NCBI RefSeq assembly: GCF_007745175.1
Contig: NZ_CP036271.1
Coordinates: 6,349,439-6,413,438 of the forward strand
Length of the DNA stretch: 64,000 bases
Reading direction: 5' to 3'
Origin: Caulifigura coniformis
GTDB lineage: Bacteria; Planctomycetota; Planctomycetia; Planctomycetales; Planctomycetaceae
Part shown: one piece after another, positions 36,412-44,861 of the stretch
Numbering within the stretch: position 1 is the first letter of the stretch
Layout: each line of letters begins with the position of its first letter
Translations under genes and position numbers: made by a program
The notes under the pieces: model-generated
What the model saw: only the letters and a program-made list of their open reading frames with translations
The model's database searches: none
Told to the model about the DNA's origin: nothing

Positions 36412-38085
36412 TCAGTTCTTGCCGTAGTGCTTGACGGGAGTACGCCCGTCTTCGCCGTTCCAGTACTTGTCGAAATCGAAGTGCGGACTGTTGTCGTGAT
36501 CGTGGCAGTCCTCGCAGTCACGCGTGTTCATCAGCGCTTCGCGGGACGCCGTCAGCTCCTTCGTCACCTTCTTGTCCTTGGCGAACGCCCGCTCCAGCGT
36601 CACGTGCGCGCTCCCCGGCCCGTGGCAGTTCTCGCACTGCTGACCCGCCAGCTCGGGCGTCGTCTTCAGGTCCACGAATCCCGATGTCAGCCGCACCGCC
36701 CGCTGTGGATGCCAGCCCGTCGCATGACACGCGACGCACTCTGGGTCGAACTGGCGGTCGACGACGTATTCCTTCGGTTCGTCCGCCCGGCCATGCGAAA
36801 GACTCTGTGTCGCGAACGCATGCCGCGTGTTCTTCCACACCTCGAACGCCTGCTTGTGGCAATCCTTGCACTGGTCGACCCCCACAAACTTCAGGTCCCG
36901 CTGTGCCGAGTCGAACGGCATTTCATGCGCGCTGTCGGGCCGCTCCATTTCGATCCGCTGCTGGTAGTCGCGCATCAGCTGCGTCATTTCCGGAGCGTTC
37001 TTGAACCGGTCCCGGTCCAGCTCCACCAGTTCAAACGCCCCGACCACCGGCTTGCCACCCCGGTTGTAGATCGCCACGCACGGAGCATGCTTCCCCTTCA
37101 TTCCCGGCTCAACGTAGAGCGTGGTGCCGACCCGCTGTTCCTTGCGCACCGGGTCTTCCGGCCCGGACGCCGTCACCACGATGTCGAAGCCAGGCGCCAG
37201 CGCCTTCGATTCCTCTTCGCCAGCGTGGGCCAGCAGGATCAGGATCTGCGCCCCTTGGGCCTTCATCTTCTGGATCACGCCCGGAAGCACCGACTCCGGC
37301 GGATCGATTTTCAGCAGGTTGGGATCGACCCCCGCGAACTCGGGAATCCGATTCACGCCGTTGTCCGGATGCGGGTCGGATTTACCGACGATCGACGTGA
37401 TGCCGAACCGCACGCCCCCGGCATCGACAATCTGGAATTCCTTCGGCATCCCGATGTCGCGCGAGCCGAAGATCGTCACGTTCGCACTCACGAACGGCAC
37501 GTAGCCCTCTTCCACCGACCATTCGGAGTGCAGCGCAAACAGGTTGTCGGCCGTCAGCTTCAGTTCTTCGATGCCAAGGCCCCACGCCTTGTATTTCATC
37601 ATCTGCGACGCCTTGCGGAAGAAGTCCAGCTTCAGCTTCGCCTGGTCCCGCGTCAGCCGGTCCTTGTTCAGGTTTCCGCCCACATCGACGGCCATCGTCG
37701 ACCAGCCCCGCTGCCACATCTGGTGGAACAGGTCCATCCGCCGGGCCAATCCCCCCGCCTGGTTCTCCGTGCATCCGCAAGGCTCGAGATATCCCTGCTG
37801 CTCACCAGTCAGCACCAGCACGATGGCTGGCTTGTCCCAACCCTGGAACGCCTCGCCCGGCCGGCCCGCCGCGGCACGTGCTCGCTGCTCAGCAACTTTC
37901 CGCTGCGCGGCCGAAAGCGGCGGCGTGCTCGACGAAGTCCCCTGCCCGGCCGCAACACCGGGGGGCTTCCCCTGCCCCTGCCCCTGCACCGGCGACTCGG
38001 TGCAGCACCAACCCAGAAACAGCGCCGCGCTGAAGCAGATGGCCGCTCCCAGATGCCGAATGGGCGAACCCGTCCCCAGTGACAT
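36412..38085 (-). CDS. Tetraheme cytochrome c with 5'-nucleotidase-like N-terminal region
   Basis: A 557-residue exported protein (ATG 38085; an alternative ATG lies 13 codons upstream). After a hydrophobic leader and a Gln/Gly/Pro-rich linker, residues of about 80-380 have a metallophosphatase-like pattern as in UshA/5'-nucleotidase relatives: EPCGCTENQAGGLARR, VDVGGNLN, ANVTIFGS, VDPNLLKI, ILLAHAGEEESK. The C-terminal ~170 residues are a cytochrome c554-like unit with four CxxCH sites: CKDCH, CVACH, CENCH and CEDCH. The fold assignment of the first part is an inference; canonical nucleotidase ligands are incomplete. The redoxin gene immediately downstream may help keep the heme cysteines reduced. 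Confidence 0.85.
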   Translation of the reverse strand: MSLGTGSPIRHLGAAICFSAALFLGWCCTESPVQGQGQGKPPGVAAGQGTSSSTPPLSAAQRKVAEQRARAAAGRPGEAFQGWDKPAIVLVLTGEQQGYLEPCGCTENQAGGLARRMDLFHQMWQRGWSTMAVDVGGNLNKDRLTRDQAKLKLDFFRKASQMMKYKAWGLGIEELKLTADNLFALHSEWSVEEGYVPFVSANVTIFGSRDIGMPKEFQIVDAGGVRFGITSIVGKSDPHPDNGVNRIPEFAGVDPNLLKIDPPESVLPGVIQKMKAQGAQILILLAHAGEEESKALAPGFDIVVTASGPEDPVRKEQRVGTTLYVEPGMKGKHAPCVAIYNRGGKPVVGAFELVELDRDRFKNAPEMTQLMRDYQQRIEMERPDSAHEMPFDSAQRDLKFVGVDQCKDCHKQAFEVWKNTRHAFATQSLSHGRADEPKEYVVDRQFDPECVACHATGWHPQRAVRLTSGFVDLKTTPELAGQQCENCHGPGSAHVTLERAFAKDKKVTKELTASREALMNTRDCEDCHDHDNSPHFDFDKYWNGEDGRTPVKHYGKN

Positions 38086-38310
38086 TGCGTCGAATCTCCG
38101 TCCGTGTGGTCGAACCCCGGTCATCGGGGATGCACAAACCGCGTCGCGTCATGAGCCATTGGCCCGCGCATCCCGCGGCAGCCTGCATTTCCGGGCCACA
38201 ATCCGTCCTGCGGCCCCCGGCGGAATTCTAGGGGAGCCCCCGTCCTCCGCGAACATCAACCGGGCAATTTGCGGCGTTCAGGCGAAAAATGCACCACGAA
38301 CCCAAAAGAC

Positions 38311-39594
38311 TTACTCCACCTCACGCGTCGGCAGGACCGACTTCAGCCAGATCAGCGTCGGAGCCTCGTCATCGGGCCTCGCCACAACGTGAATGTCGAT
38401 CTTGTCGAACGGATCCGGCCAGTTCACTCCCTCAAGCGGCTTGATCAGGATCGACGGACCGAACAGTTCAGGAGGGACCGGGAGATGCCCCTCGGGCAGG
38501 GCATAGTCCCTCAGCACCGACTCGAACCCGTACACCGGAACGTCGATGGACACATCGGGCTTCCGGAATTGGCAGGTTCCATCCCAGAACTTCCCGTCCC
38601 GGATCCCCGTCACTTCAAGTTCGATCGTCAGCAAGTCTGTGGGCGTCTTGATCGTCGTTTTCCATCGCCGTCCCGGCGACAGCAACTCCTTCAGCACTGC
38701 CAGCTGCCTGGCTTCGACCCCCTTGACCTCCTCCGCCATGGTCGCCTCGCTCGCAATCAACTCCTCATAAGGTCGCGACCATTCCCGCGCCGAGGCCCCG
38801 TAGTCCGCCGGATCAACGGCCATCAGCCCCTGAGGGAAATGCTCCCGCGTCACCGCAGATAAAGTCGGAGCCTTCTCCGGACGGATCTTCTTGACCGTGA
38901 ACTGCCACTTCGGACCCGCCCTGCGGGCGACGATCGTTCCGCGCACGGGCCACTCCGAACCCGCCGGATGCGCCAGCTCCATCACCCAGTTCCGCGTCGC
39001 CCGCACCTCCGATTGCCGCCTCGCAAACTCCACTCGCCGGGCCGGTGGGAACGGGATCGTCAAGGACGACGCATCCGCCAGACGCTTCCGGTCCCAGCCG
39101 ATCGCCTGCTGGAGCTTGTCAGCCGACACCAGTTTGAAGAGCCCCTCCGTCTGCTTCTGCACCGCCTCGAATTCGATCTCCACGTCCCCGCCGCGCTTCG
39201 GCGTCCGCTTGCCGACCGACACCTTCGTCACCTCCGCGGCGATGCGGCACCCGTCGCGATTGGCCTTCAGAACCGGCCGCGGCGTCGGCCGGAGAATCTC
39301 CTTCAGGTAGGCCTCGGACACCTTCATGCCATCCGTCAGCGCCGGCGGCTCCACGAGCGTCTCCTCCACAGCCCGCGCGAAATCCGGCATCGGCGGTGGA
39401 GTCGCCAGTTGACCCTGGAGAGAAGTTACCAGCCGCGTCCCCAGCGCCGATCGGACGAACGTTTCGACCTCCACATCGGAAACCTCGGCCGCCTCGTCAG
39501 GCGACTCCGTCTTCAGAGAGGTCCCACTGCATCCCGTCAGCATCAACAGGAAGGCCAGACCGATCCAGCGGGTCAGAAGCGTCATGTCGATCAT
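38311..39594 (-). CDS. Lipoprotein of unknown function
   Basis: A 427-residue exported protein with lipobox LTGC at the end of its signal peptide. The body is mixed and charged (EIEFEAVQKQTEGLFKLV, WVMELAHPAGSEWPVRGT, IELEVTGIRDGKFWDGTC) and contains no enzyme motif that I recognise. The start at ATG 39594 precedes MTLL by three residues; ATG 39585 is also possible. It is transcribed divergently from the SPFH gene and lies upstream of the tetraheme protein gene. Confidence 0.75.
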   Translation of the reverse strand: MIDMTLLTRWIGLAFLLMLTGCSGTSLKTESPDEAAEVSDVEVETFVRSALGTRLVTSLQGQLATPPPMPDFARAVEETLVEPPALTDGMKVSEAYLKEILRPTPRPVLKANRDGCRIAAEVTKVSVGKRTPKRGGDVEIEFEAVQKQTEGLFKLVSADKLQQAIGWDRKRLADASSLTIPFPPARRVEFARRQSEVRATRNWVMELAHPAGSEWPVRGTIVARRAGPKWQFTVKKIRPEKAPTLSAVTREHFPQGLMAVDPADYGASAREWSRPYEELIASEATMAEEVKGVEARQLAVLKELLSPGRRWKTTIKTPTDLLTIELEVTGIRDGKFWDGTCQFRKPDVSIDVPVYGFESVLRDYALPEGHLPVPPELFGPSILIKPLEGVNWPDPFDKIDIHVVARPDDEAPTLIWLKSVLPTREVE

Positions 39595-39909
39595 CCGCCC
39601 GGTTAAGTCCAGAAGTCTTCACCGCTTCGTCCGCTTCACGCCCGCGCCTGCCCGTCAGTTCTCCTTATGCAATCGCAATTCCCGACGCCTGTCGAGCGAT
39701 CCAGTTGTCCCGGCCAGAATCCGTTGATCCCCGCGGCCGCGATTTTCGTTCGAGTTCCACGGCGTCATTCCGCCGGCGACCGCGCCGGCGTACTATGGAG
39801 CCGCGGGAAACACCAGGGCGGGAACGCCGTCGCCCACGATGGGGCTCGCGGTCAAGAACGACATCACCGACCTCATCATCTGCTCGTCCACCTCACGGAG
39901 ACCACCGTC
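39595..39909. other. Intergenic region upstream of the SPFH gene
   Basis: Divergent spacer between the lipoprotein gene and the SPFH gene. GGAG at 39897-39900, nine bases before ATG 39910, sets the SPFH start. The reading frame continues upstream to 39667 but is low-complexity and without a ribosome site. Nothing else is evident. Confidence 0.55.
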
Positions 39910-41016
39910 ATGGGTCTGTTCGACAAACTTCGCGGCGAATTGATCGACATCATCGAATGGGTCGATGATTCGCGCCACACCATCGCCTGGCGTTTCCCCC
40001 GCTACCAGAACGAAATCAAGAACGGAGCCCAGCTCATCGTCCGACCCGGACAGATGGCCGTCTTCGTCCACCGCGGCGAAATCGCCGACGCCTTCGAGCC
40101 CGGCCACTACGAGCTCAAAACCGACAACCTCCCGATCCTCTCCACCCTCCAGGGCTGGAAGTACGGCTTCAACAGCCCCTTCCGGGCCGAGGTCTACTTC
40201 GTCAGCACCCGGCAGATCACCGACCTCAAATGGGGCACCCCCAACCCCATCATGCTCCGCGACGCCGACTTCGGCCCCATCCGCCTGAGGGCCTTCGGCA
40301 TCTACACCCTCAAGGCCGTTGACCCCAAGGTCCTCCTCAAGGAACTCGTCGGAACCGACCAGGCCTTCGAGTCCGATGAAATCACCGAGCTGCTCCGCGC
40401 CACGATCGCCACGTCGTTCGCTGAACTCATCGGCAAGTCGAAGATCAGCGCCCTCGACCTCGCGGCCAGCTACCGCGACCTCTCCGACCAGCTCCGCAAG
40501 CTGACCTGCGAAAAGGTCGACGACGAATACGGCCTCGACATCCCGCAGCTCAACATCGTCAATGTCTCCTTCCCCGAAGAAGTCGAAAAGGCCCTCGATA
40601 CGAGGACCAGCATCGGCGTCGTCGGCGATATGAACCGCTACCAGCAGTACCAGTTCGGCAAAGCCATGGTTGATGCGGCCGGCAACCCCGCCGGCGGCGG
40701 AGCGGCCGAAGGCATGGGTATGGGCATGGGCTTCGCGATGGCCAACCGCATGGGCCAGACGATGGCCGGCGGAGGCGGCACCGCCGTCCCACCCCCACTC
40801 CCCACCCCCGCCTGGCACATCGCCGTCAACGGCGAAGCCAAAGGCCCCTTCACCGAACAACAACTCCTCCAGGCCGTCACCAGCGGCCAGTTGACAAGAA
40901 CAACGGCCGTCTGGTCCCCCACCCTCGGCGCCTGGACGCCTGCAGGGCAAGTGGGACAGCTGGGTTACCTGTTTGGCCCGGCGACCCCGCCGCCACCACC
41001 GCCACCGGCGCCGTAA
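39910..41016 (+). CDS. SPFH-domain protein with C-terminal GYF_2 domain
   Basis: A 368-residue protein. Residues 1-260 match the SPFH group often called virion-core-like/YdjI-like proteins: DDSRHTIAWRFPRYQNEIKNG, PGQMAVFVHRGEIADAFEPG, TRQITDLKWGTPNPI and LTCEKVDDEYGLDIPQLNI. A Gly/Met-rich linker (GMGMGMGFAMANRMG) leads to a GYF_2 domain (WHIAVNGEAKGPFTEQQLLQAV) that could bind proline-rich partners, and the tail is poly-proline. Such proteins often assemble at membranes and carry a zinc ribbon; here GYF_2 takes its place. A strong terminator follows. Confidence 0.88.
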   Translation: MGLFDKLRGELIDIIEWVDDSRHTIAWRFPRYQNEIKNGAQLIVRPGQMAVFVHRGEIADAFEPGHYELKTDNLPILSTLQGWKYGFNSPFRAEVYFVSTRQITDLKWGTPNPIMLRDADFGPIRLRAFGIYTLKAVDPKVLLKELVGTDQAFESDEITELLRATIATSFAELIGKSKISALDLAASYRDLSDQLRKLTCEKVDDEYGLDIPQLNIVNVSFPEEVEKALDTRTSIGVVGDMNRYQQYQFGKAMVDAAGNPAGGGAAEGMGMGMGFAMANRMGQTMAGGGGTAVPPPLPTPAWHIAVNGEAKGPFTEQQLLQAVTSGQLTRTTAVWSPTLGAWTPAGQVGQLGYLFGPATPPPPPPPAP

Positions 41017-41034
41017 GACAAAGGCACGCATCCC

Positions 41035-41062
41035 AAGCCGACGCGACAGCGTCGGCTTTTTT
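41035..41062 (+). terminator. Rho-independent terminator
   Basis: AAGCCGACGC and GCGTCGGCTT form a perfect 10-bp stem with a GACA loop, followed by TTTTTT. It ends the SPFH transcript 20 bases before the transposon target site. Confidence 0.92.
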
Positions 41063-41081
41063 GTTGTGAATCAGCGAGCAG

Positions 41082-41090
41082 GGTGCCATG
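41082..41090 (+). repeat. Left 9-bp target duplication of the composite element
   Basis: GGTGCCATG directly precedes the left end of IS4 copy 1 and recurs exactly after the right end of IS4 copy 2 (53208-53216). Confidence 0.8.
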
Positions 41091-42527
41091 CAACGCCGTC
41101 CACGATTTCTATGACGCATCGAGCAAGGCTTGCCCCTTGAGGCGGAGTTTTGGCGTCAGTTCGGTCATCCCAGGTGGACGAGTTGGCGGCTCGTGTTTCT
41201 GGTGTGGCCACGAACGAACGCGCTTCAAGCGTCGACGGCGGTATTGGTCACGCACTGCCTGACCCAACTGGTCACGCCATGTCAGCGGCTCCAAGAGCGA
41301 TCGATCGAGCGCCAGACGCATCGCACGGCGCGTCACGTCTCGAGTCCGTGAAGGCGACCATTGTCGTGGGTCGTGATGACAACGCCGGAGCGACTTCAGG
41401 CTCAGGACCTGCAGGATCCACAGACCCAACAGCGACGCCGTATGCTCGGCCAGCACCGTCCGCGGCGTGCGGCTCAGCCATTCCCGACGATCGAACGTCT
41501 GCTTGATCGTCCTGTACGCGACCTCGATTCCCCACCGCCGACGGTAGATTTCCCGGGCCTGCCTGGCCGACAGAAGTGACGGCTCCAGAACATCCGTCAG
41601 CAGAAACACGGCCTTCTTGCCACGCCCCAGAAGAATCATTCGCAGAACGAGTGGCGGCTGGTCCCGGAACTTTGCCGGCCACAGCCAGACGATGTCTCCC
41701 TTGCGATGAATCAGCGCTCCCAGTTCCTGAACGAGCACTGTGAGATTCGCGCCCACGCGGAGCAGGAACGACACATTGGCCGCCTTGAGTCGTTGGCACA
41801 GTTCATAGCCCACGAAGCCGGCGTCCGCGGCGATCAGGCTCCCGGCCGGGAGCAAGTTGGCCATCTCCTCCAAGTGCCGTCGTTCGCTGGCGGTGCCGGG
41901 ACCGATTCGGAAGTCCCACAGGGCGTTGAGTCCCAGGTGCAGCAGCATCGTGTGATACACCTGCGGAGCCGTGCGGATCTTGCCGGCACACTTGAGCCCC
42001 TGCTCGTTGGCCTTGGTTCGAGGTGACTCGAATCGGGAGCCGTCGGCGCCGAAGACCAGCCAGCCGGAGACGGTCCAGTTCCCGCGGGCCATGCGGCGAA
42101 GATGCGTCTGGAGGATCTCGCGGACTCTGGGAAACAGCAAGCCGACCCAGCGTGCCAGGGCTTCTGTGTAGCCGGTGTAGGACGTGGGGCAGGTCCAGCC
42201 CGGGAGCATACGAGACAGGAGTTCGCGAACGTTCTCAAAGCGACTGATGAGCGTCTTCGCGTCATGCCAGCTCATCAGCACCAGCGTCAGGAGCAACCGG
42301 CCGGGCGTCCATTGTGTGTTGCCGTGCACCGCCAGGTCCGCGAAGCGTGTCGGCGGACAGAGATCTTCAATTCCAGCCCTGAGCTGCTGCGCATATCCTG
42401 CGCGACATGGCCTCCGTGCCATGATCGAGTCTCCTGGGGAAAGGCGTTAGCACCCGTTCCCTACCGGAGACTCGATTTCTTTGCCAAGACGGAAGTTACG
42501 CCGAAAGCAGAATCGTGGACGGCGTTG
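41091..42527 (-). mobile_element. IS4-family insertion sequence, copy 1 (complete)
   Basis: 1437 bases. The imperfect terminal inverted repeats begin CAACGCCGTCCACGATT at 41091 and, on the other strand, at 42527. A single transposase gene runs leftward. The base sequence next to its inner end is GGTGCCACC, which differs at two positions from the outer flank GGTGCCATG. Confidence 0.9.
41109..42422 (-). CDS. IS4-family transposase
   Basis: A 437-residue DDE transposase. The catalytic acids are D127 (FGADGSRFE), D200 (LIAADAGFVGYE) and E300. The IS4 signature Y-(2)-R-(3)-E-(6)-K is exact in YRRRWGIEVAYRTIK (Y293, R296, E300, K307). The N-terminal DNA-binding region (residues 1-110) is complete here but missing from copy 2. 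It cuts the element ends and joins them to target DNA. This copy is the probable source of transposase for the composite unit. Confidence 0.95.
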   Translation of the reverse strand: MARRPCRAGYAQQLRAGIEDLCPPTRFADLAVHGNTQWTPGRLLLTLVLMSWHDAKTLISRFENVRELLSRMLPGWTCPTSYTGYTEALARWVGLLFPRVREILQTHLRRMARGNWTVSGWLVFGADGSRFESPRTKANEQGLKCAGKIRTAPQVYHTMLLHLGLNALWDFRIGPGTASERRHLEEMANLLPAGSLIAADAGFVGYELCQRLKAANVSFLLRVGANLTVLVQELGALIHRKGDIVWLWPAKFRDQPPLVLRMILLGRGKKAVFLLTDVLEPSLLSARQAREIYRRRWGIEVAYRTIKQTFDRREWLSRTPRTVLAEHTASLLGLWILQVLSLKSLRRCHHDPRQWSPSRTRDVTRRAMRLALDRSLLEPLTWRDQLGQAVRDQYRRRRLKRVRSWPHQKHEPPTRPPGMTELTPKLRLKGQALLDAS

Positions 42528-42539
42528 GGTGCCACCTAC

Positions 42540-44366
42540 ATGGCTGTCGACCTCCAACACGACAACCGAGAGGTGGCCGTAAAAGCAATCGCCCACGGAT
42601 CGGACACCACGGGTACAATAGCCAGTCTCTCATCCCAAGAGGCCGCCGTTCTACTCTCGCTACGGGCTTTGGATCTGGATCATGTTGTCACTTCGTTTGA
42701 CTACCTTGTCACGCCGCACTTCTCATTACTGGTCATGACGTTCATCGACGGCGATCAGCTATCGCTGAAGTACAAGAACCGGCGGCCGCAACCTCACGCC
42801 GCCGCACTCCTGGTCGAAACACTTGCGAACGAAGTCCATCAGGTCCATGAACAAACGGGTGTAATCCACCGCGACATCTGCCCCAAGAATATCATCGCGA
42901 TGGCTGGCGATTCTCCGCTACTAATTGATTCTGGCCTCGCGCGTCTTCGAGACTCATGGACAAATCGATTCACAGCGGCCCGCGACATGCCGGGAGCAGG
43001 CACACCCGGATATATGGCCCCAGAGCAAGTCGGCGGAGATGGCTCACGCCTCAGTGAATGTACCGACGTTTTCGGATTGGGAGCGACGCTGTTCTTTCTC
43101 GGTACCGGCCGCTCGCCGGGTTACGTCGCGGACGGCGGTTACCACAGTCGTGCCACAGACATCTTCGACAGTGCCTTCGACGACGAACTTGCACTTATTT
43201 GCTTCACGTCACTGTCTTCAAACACCTCGAAGCGATTTCCAACAGCTGCGGCCCTTGCAGAAAGGCTCGAGTCATGGCGCGGCCGAAGGTCAGCATCATT
43301 GTCCGTCCCAAGTCACGGCACGGAAGACTTTGGTTCCCGACTACAATCGGCCCCCGACGTCGTGGCGGTATCTGCCCTTTCCATCGCTGTGGCAGTTGCT
43401 TCCGCTTGTCTATTGGTTGCCACAAGCCGCTTGCCATTGGGGCTAGGTTCCGCGATTATCATCAACTCGCTTGCAGCAGCCTGCGCAGTTTCGGCGATGT
43501 TCTTCGCCCTCGTAGCAGTCTGCGACCAGGCATCGCGACGACGATGGGGCGTCGGCGTCGCGGATTTATTCGACAGCAAGTTCAGAGGTGTCGGAGGTCG
43601 TTTTCTGTCGGCCACGAGCTCGGTTCCGTGGCACGACTCCACCCGCGTACTCTTCTTCAGAGTTCCTGGAACCAACACACGCTCATCGCGATACATCTAC
43701 GTCTCGACCGCGGTGACAGCGGTCGTCACCGGAATGCTCGTGGCGTCGTTCGAGATCGGCGGTCTGCGGCGCTTTGCAACGCCCGATAAGTACCTATCTA
43801 CATTTCCATCAAATGGGTGGATGCTCGTATGGCTGCTCGCACTTGCGGCCGCGTGCGGCCCTGCTCATAAATCCACCGTACTCGTAGCTAAGGCCATCTC
43901 CCGAGTGCAACAACATCGCGTGGCCAGCAAGTGGTTCTGGCTCCTCGCGACCGCCGGATATGCCGCGTTCTGCGCGGCCGGCGCCATCGCAATCGCGCTC
44001 ACAATAAGTGCGGTGTCAGTGTTGTCGGCTAAGTACCTTCTGCTATGGTGGCAGGGCGCTGCTCAACACGACGCTGTGATTGCCCTGCTGGAGCCGCTCG
44101 CTGCTGCCCAGATCGTCAGTTGCGTCGTCGCCGCAGTCGCATCTGCAACCGCATGTTTCGCGACGCTGGTGTGGCTATGGATTCACGAGTTTGCGTGGGA
44201 GATATACGACACGTGGGCAACCGTCTTAACTAAAGCTGGATTCAAAGGAAAACTGCGGCAGTATATGCTGTCCGTCGGTCAGTTTGTTGGGGCAGGAATT
44301 GTTGTGTATGACTCGCTCGGTAGCGTAAGCGCCATCGTCTATTATTTCTGGACGTATCAACAGTAA
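42540..44366 (+). CDS. Membrane Ser/Thr protein kinase, 5' end truncated at IS4
   Basis: A kinase-domain protein of 608 residues if begun at ATG 42540. Similarity to the kinase glycine loop starts exactly at the IS boundary (GATYMAVD encoded from 42528), so the first strands of the N-lobe are lost or replaced by IS sequence; the frame is open into the IS as far as 42102. Visible motifs: EVAVK (K15), HRDICPKN (HRD at 110-112, with C where lysine is usual), DSG in place of DFG (130-132), and GTPGYMAPEQ. The C-terminal half has about five membrane helices (SIAVAVASACLLVA, SAIIINSLAAACAVSAMFFA and others). Whether it is active is doubtful without the glycine loop. GC content appears lower than in flanking chromosomal genes. 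Confidence 0.75.
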   Translation: MAVDLQHDNREVAVKAIAHGSDTTGTIASLSSQEAAVLLSLRALDLDHVVTSFDYLVTPHFSLLVMTFIDGDQLSLKYKNRRPQPHAAALLVETLANEVHQVHEQTGVIHRDICPKNIIAMAGDSPLLIDSGLARLRDSWTNRFTAARDMPGAGTPGYMAPEQVGGDGSRLSECTDVFGLGATLFFLGTGRSPGYVADGGYHSRATDIFDSAFDDELALICFTSLSSNTSKRFPTAAALAERLESWRGRRSASLSVPSHGTEDFGSRLQSAPDVVAVSALSIAVAVASACLLVATSRLPLGLGSAIIINSLAAACAVSAMFFALVAVCDQASRRRWGVGVADLFDSKFRGVGGRFLSATSSVPWHDSTRVLFFRVPGTNTRSSRYIYVSTAVTAVVTGMLVASFEIGGLRRFATPDKYLSTFPSNGWMLVWLLALAAACGPAHKSTVLVAKAISRVQQHRVASKWFWLLATAGYAAFCAAGAIAIALTISAVSVLSAKYLLLWWQGAAQHDAVIALLEPLAAAQIVSCVVAAVASATACFATLVWLWIHEFAWEIYDTWATVLTKAGFKGKLRQYMLSVGQFVGAGIVVYDSLGSVSAIVYYFWTYQQ

Positions 44367-44392
44367 ATAGCGAGCGTGAGAGGCAAGCCTTG

Positions 44393-44806
44393 TCAGTCGT
44401 GGGAAAGCGTGTGGTGCATTGCAGCAACTGCGTCCAGAAATGTGGCGTTGGTGAAGAACGCTTCACGTCGCTCGATCAAAGACGGGGAGTCCCCAAGACC
44501 GCGACGCTCTAAGCATGCTATCGCCTTTTCAACGTAGAACGACGCACTGCACGCATGAGAATGTTGCGCAGTGTAGTGTTCCACTTCTTGGCCAGAGACA
44601 GCCCCAGCCGTTGGTGTTGCGGATAGCTTGGAGACCAGGGCCGCTCCGGAGTTGAACTCCGAGTTTGTGATTCAACCTGTAAGCCAGCCATTGCATAGAG
44701 CGAACAGCATTATGCTGCTTTGGCGCGCGGCGGCAACTGTCGCGAGAGAGGCTGCTTCATACGGTCCTGTAAGCGTCCGATCCTTCATCAACAGATATTG
44801 TGGCAT
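44393..44806 (-). pseudogene. Possible broken ORF with in-frame TGA
   Basis: Reading leftward from ATG 44806 gives 44 residues (starting MPQYLLMKDRTLTGPYEAA) to a TGA at 44672-44674. The same frame then continues for 92 codons to 44396, with the natural-looking sequences SASFYVEKAIACLERRGLG and EAFFTNATFLDAVAAMHH. The frame is also open upstream to the IS630 element. I recognise no family. It may be a gene interrupted by a nonsense change and by IS630 insertion; chance openness is possible. Confidence 0.3.
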
Positions 44807-44861
44807 ACCGCGGCCAGTTGCGCAAGCTTTGCTTGCCGCTTGGCGGCCGCCTAGAGCAACT

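Noticed and set aside
36211-38082. 623-codon plus-strand frame opposite the tetraheme gene
   Set aside because: The opposite strand encodes four CxxCH heme sites and a redoxin; this is antisense noise.
42528-42536. GGTGCCACC taken as a target duplication of IS4 copy 1 alone
   Set aside because: It matches the left flank at only seven of nine positions, whereas the outer flank of copy 2 matches at all nine; the composite explanation fits better.
42102-42539. Extended N-terminus of the kinase inside the IS
   Set aside because: These codons are antisense to the transposase gene and have no kinase similarity; at most they are a read-through fusion.
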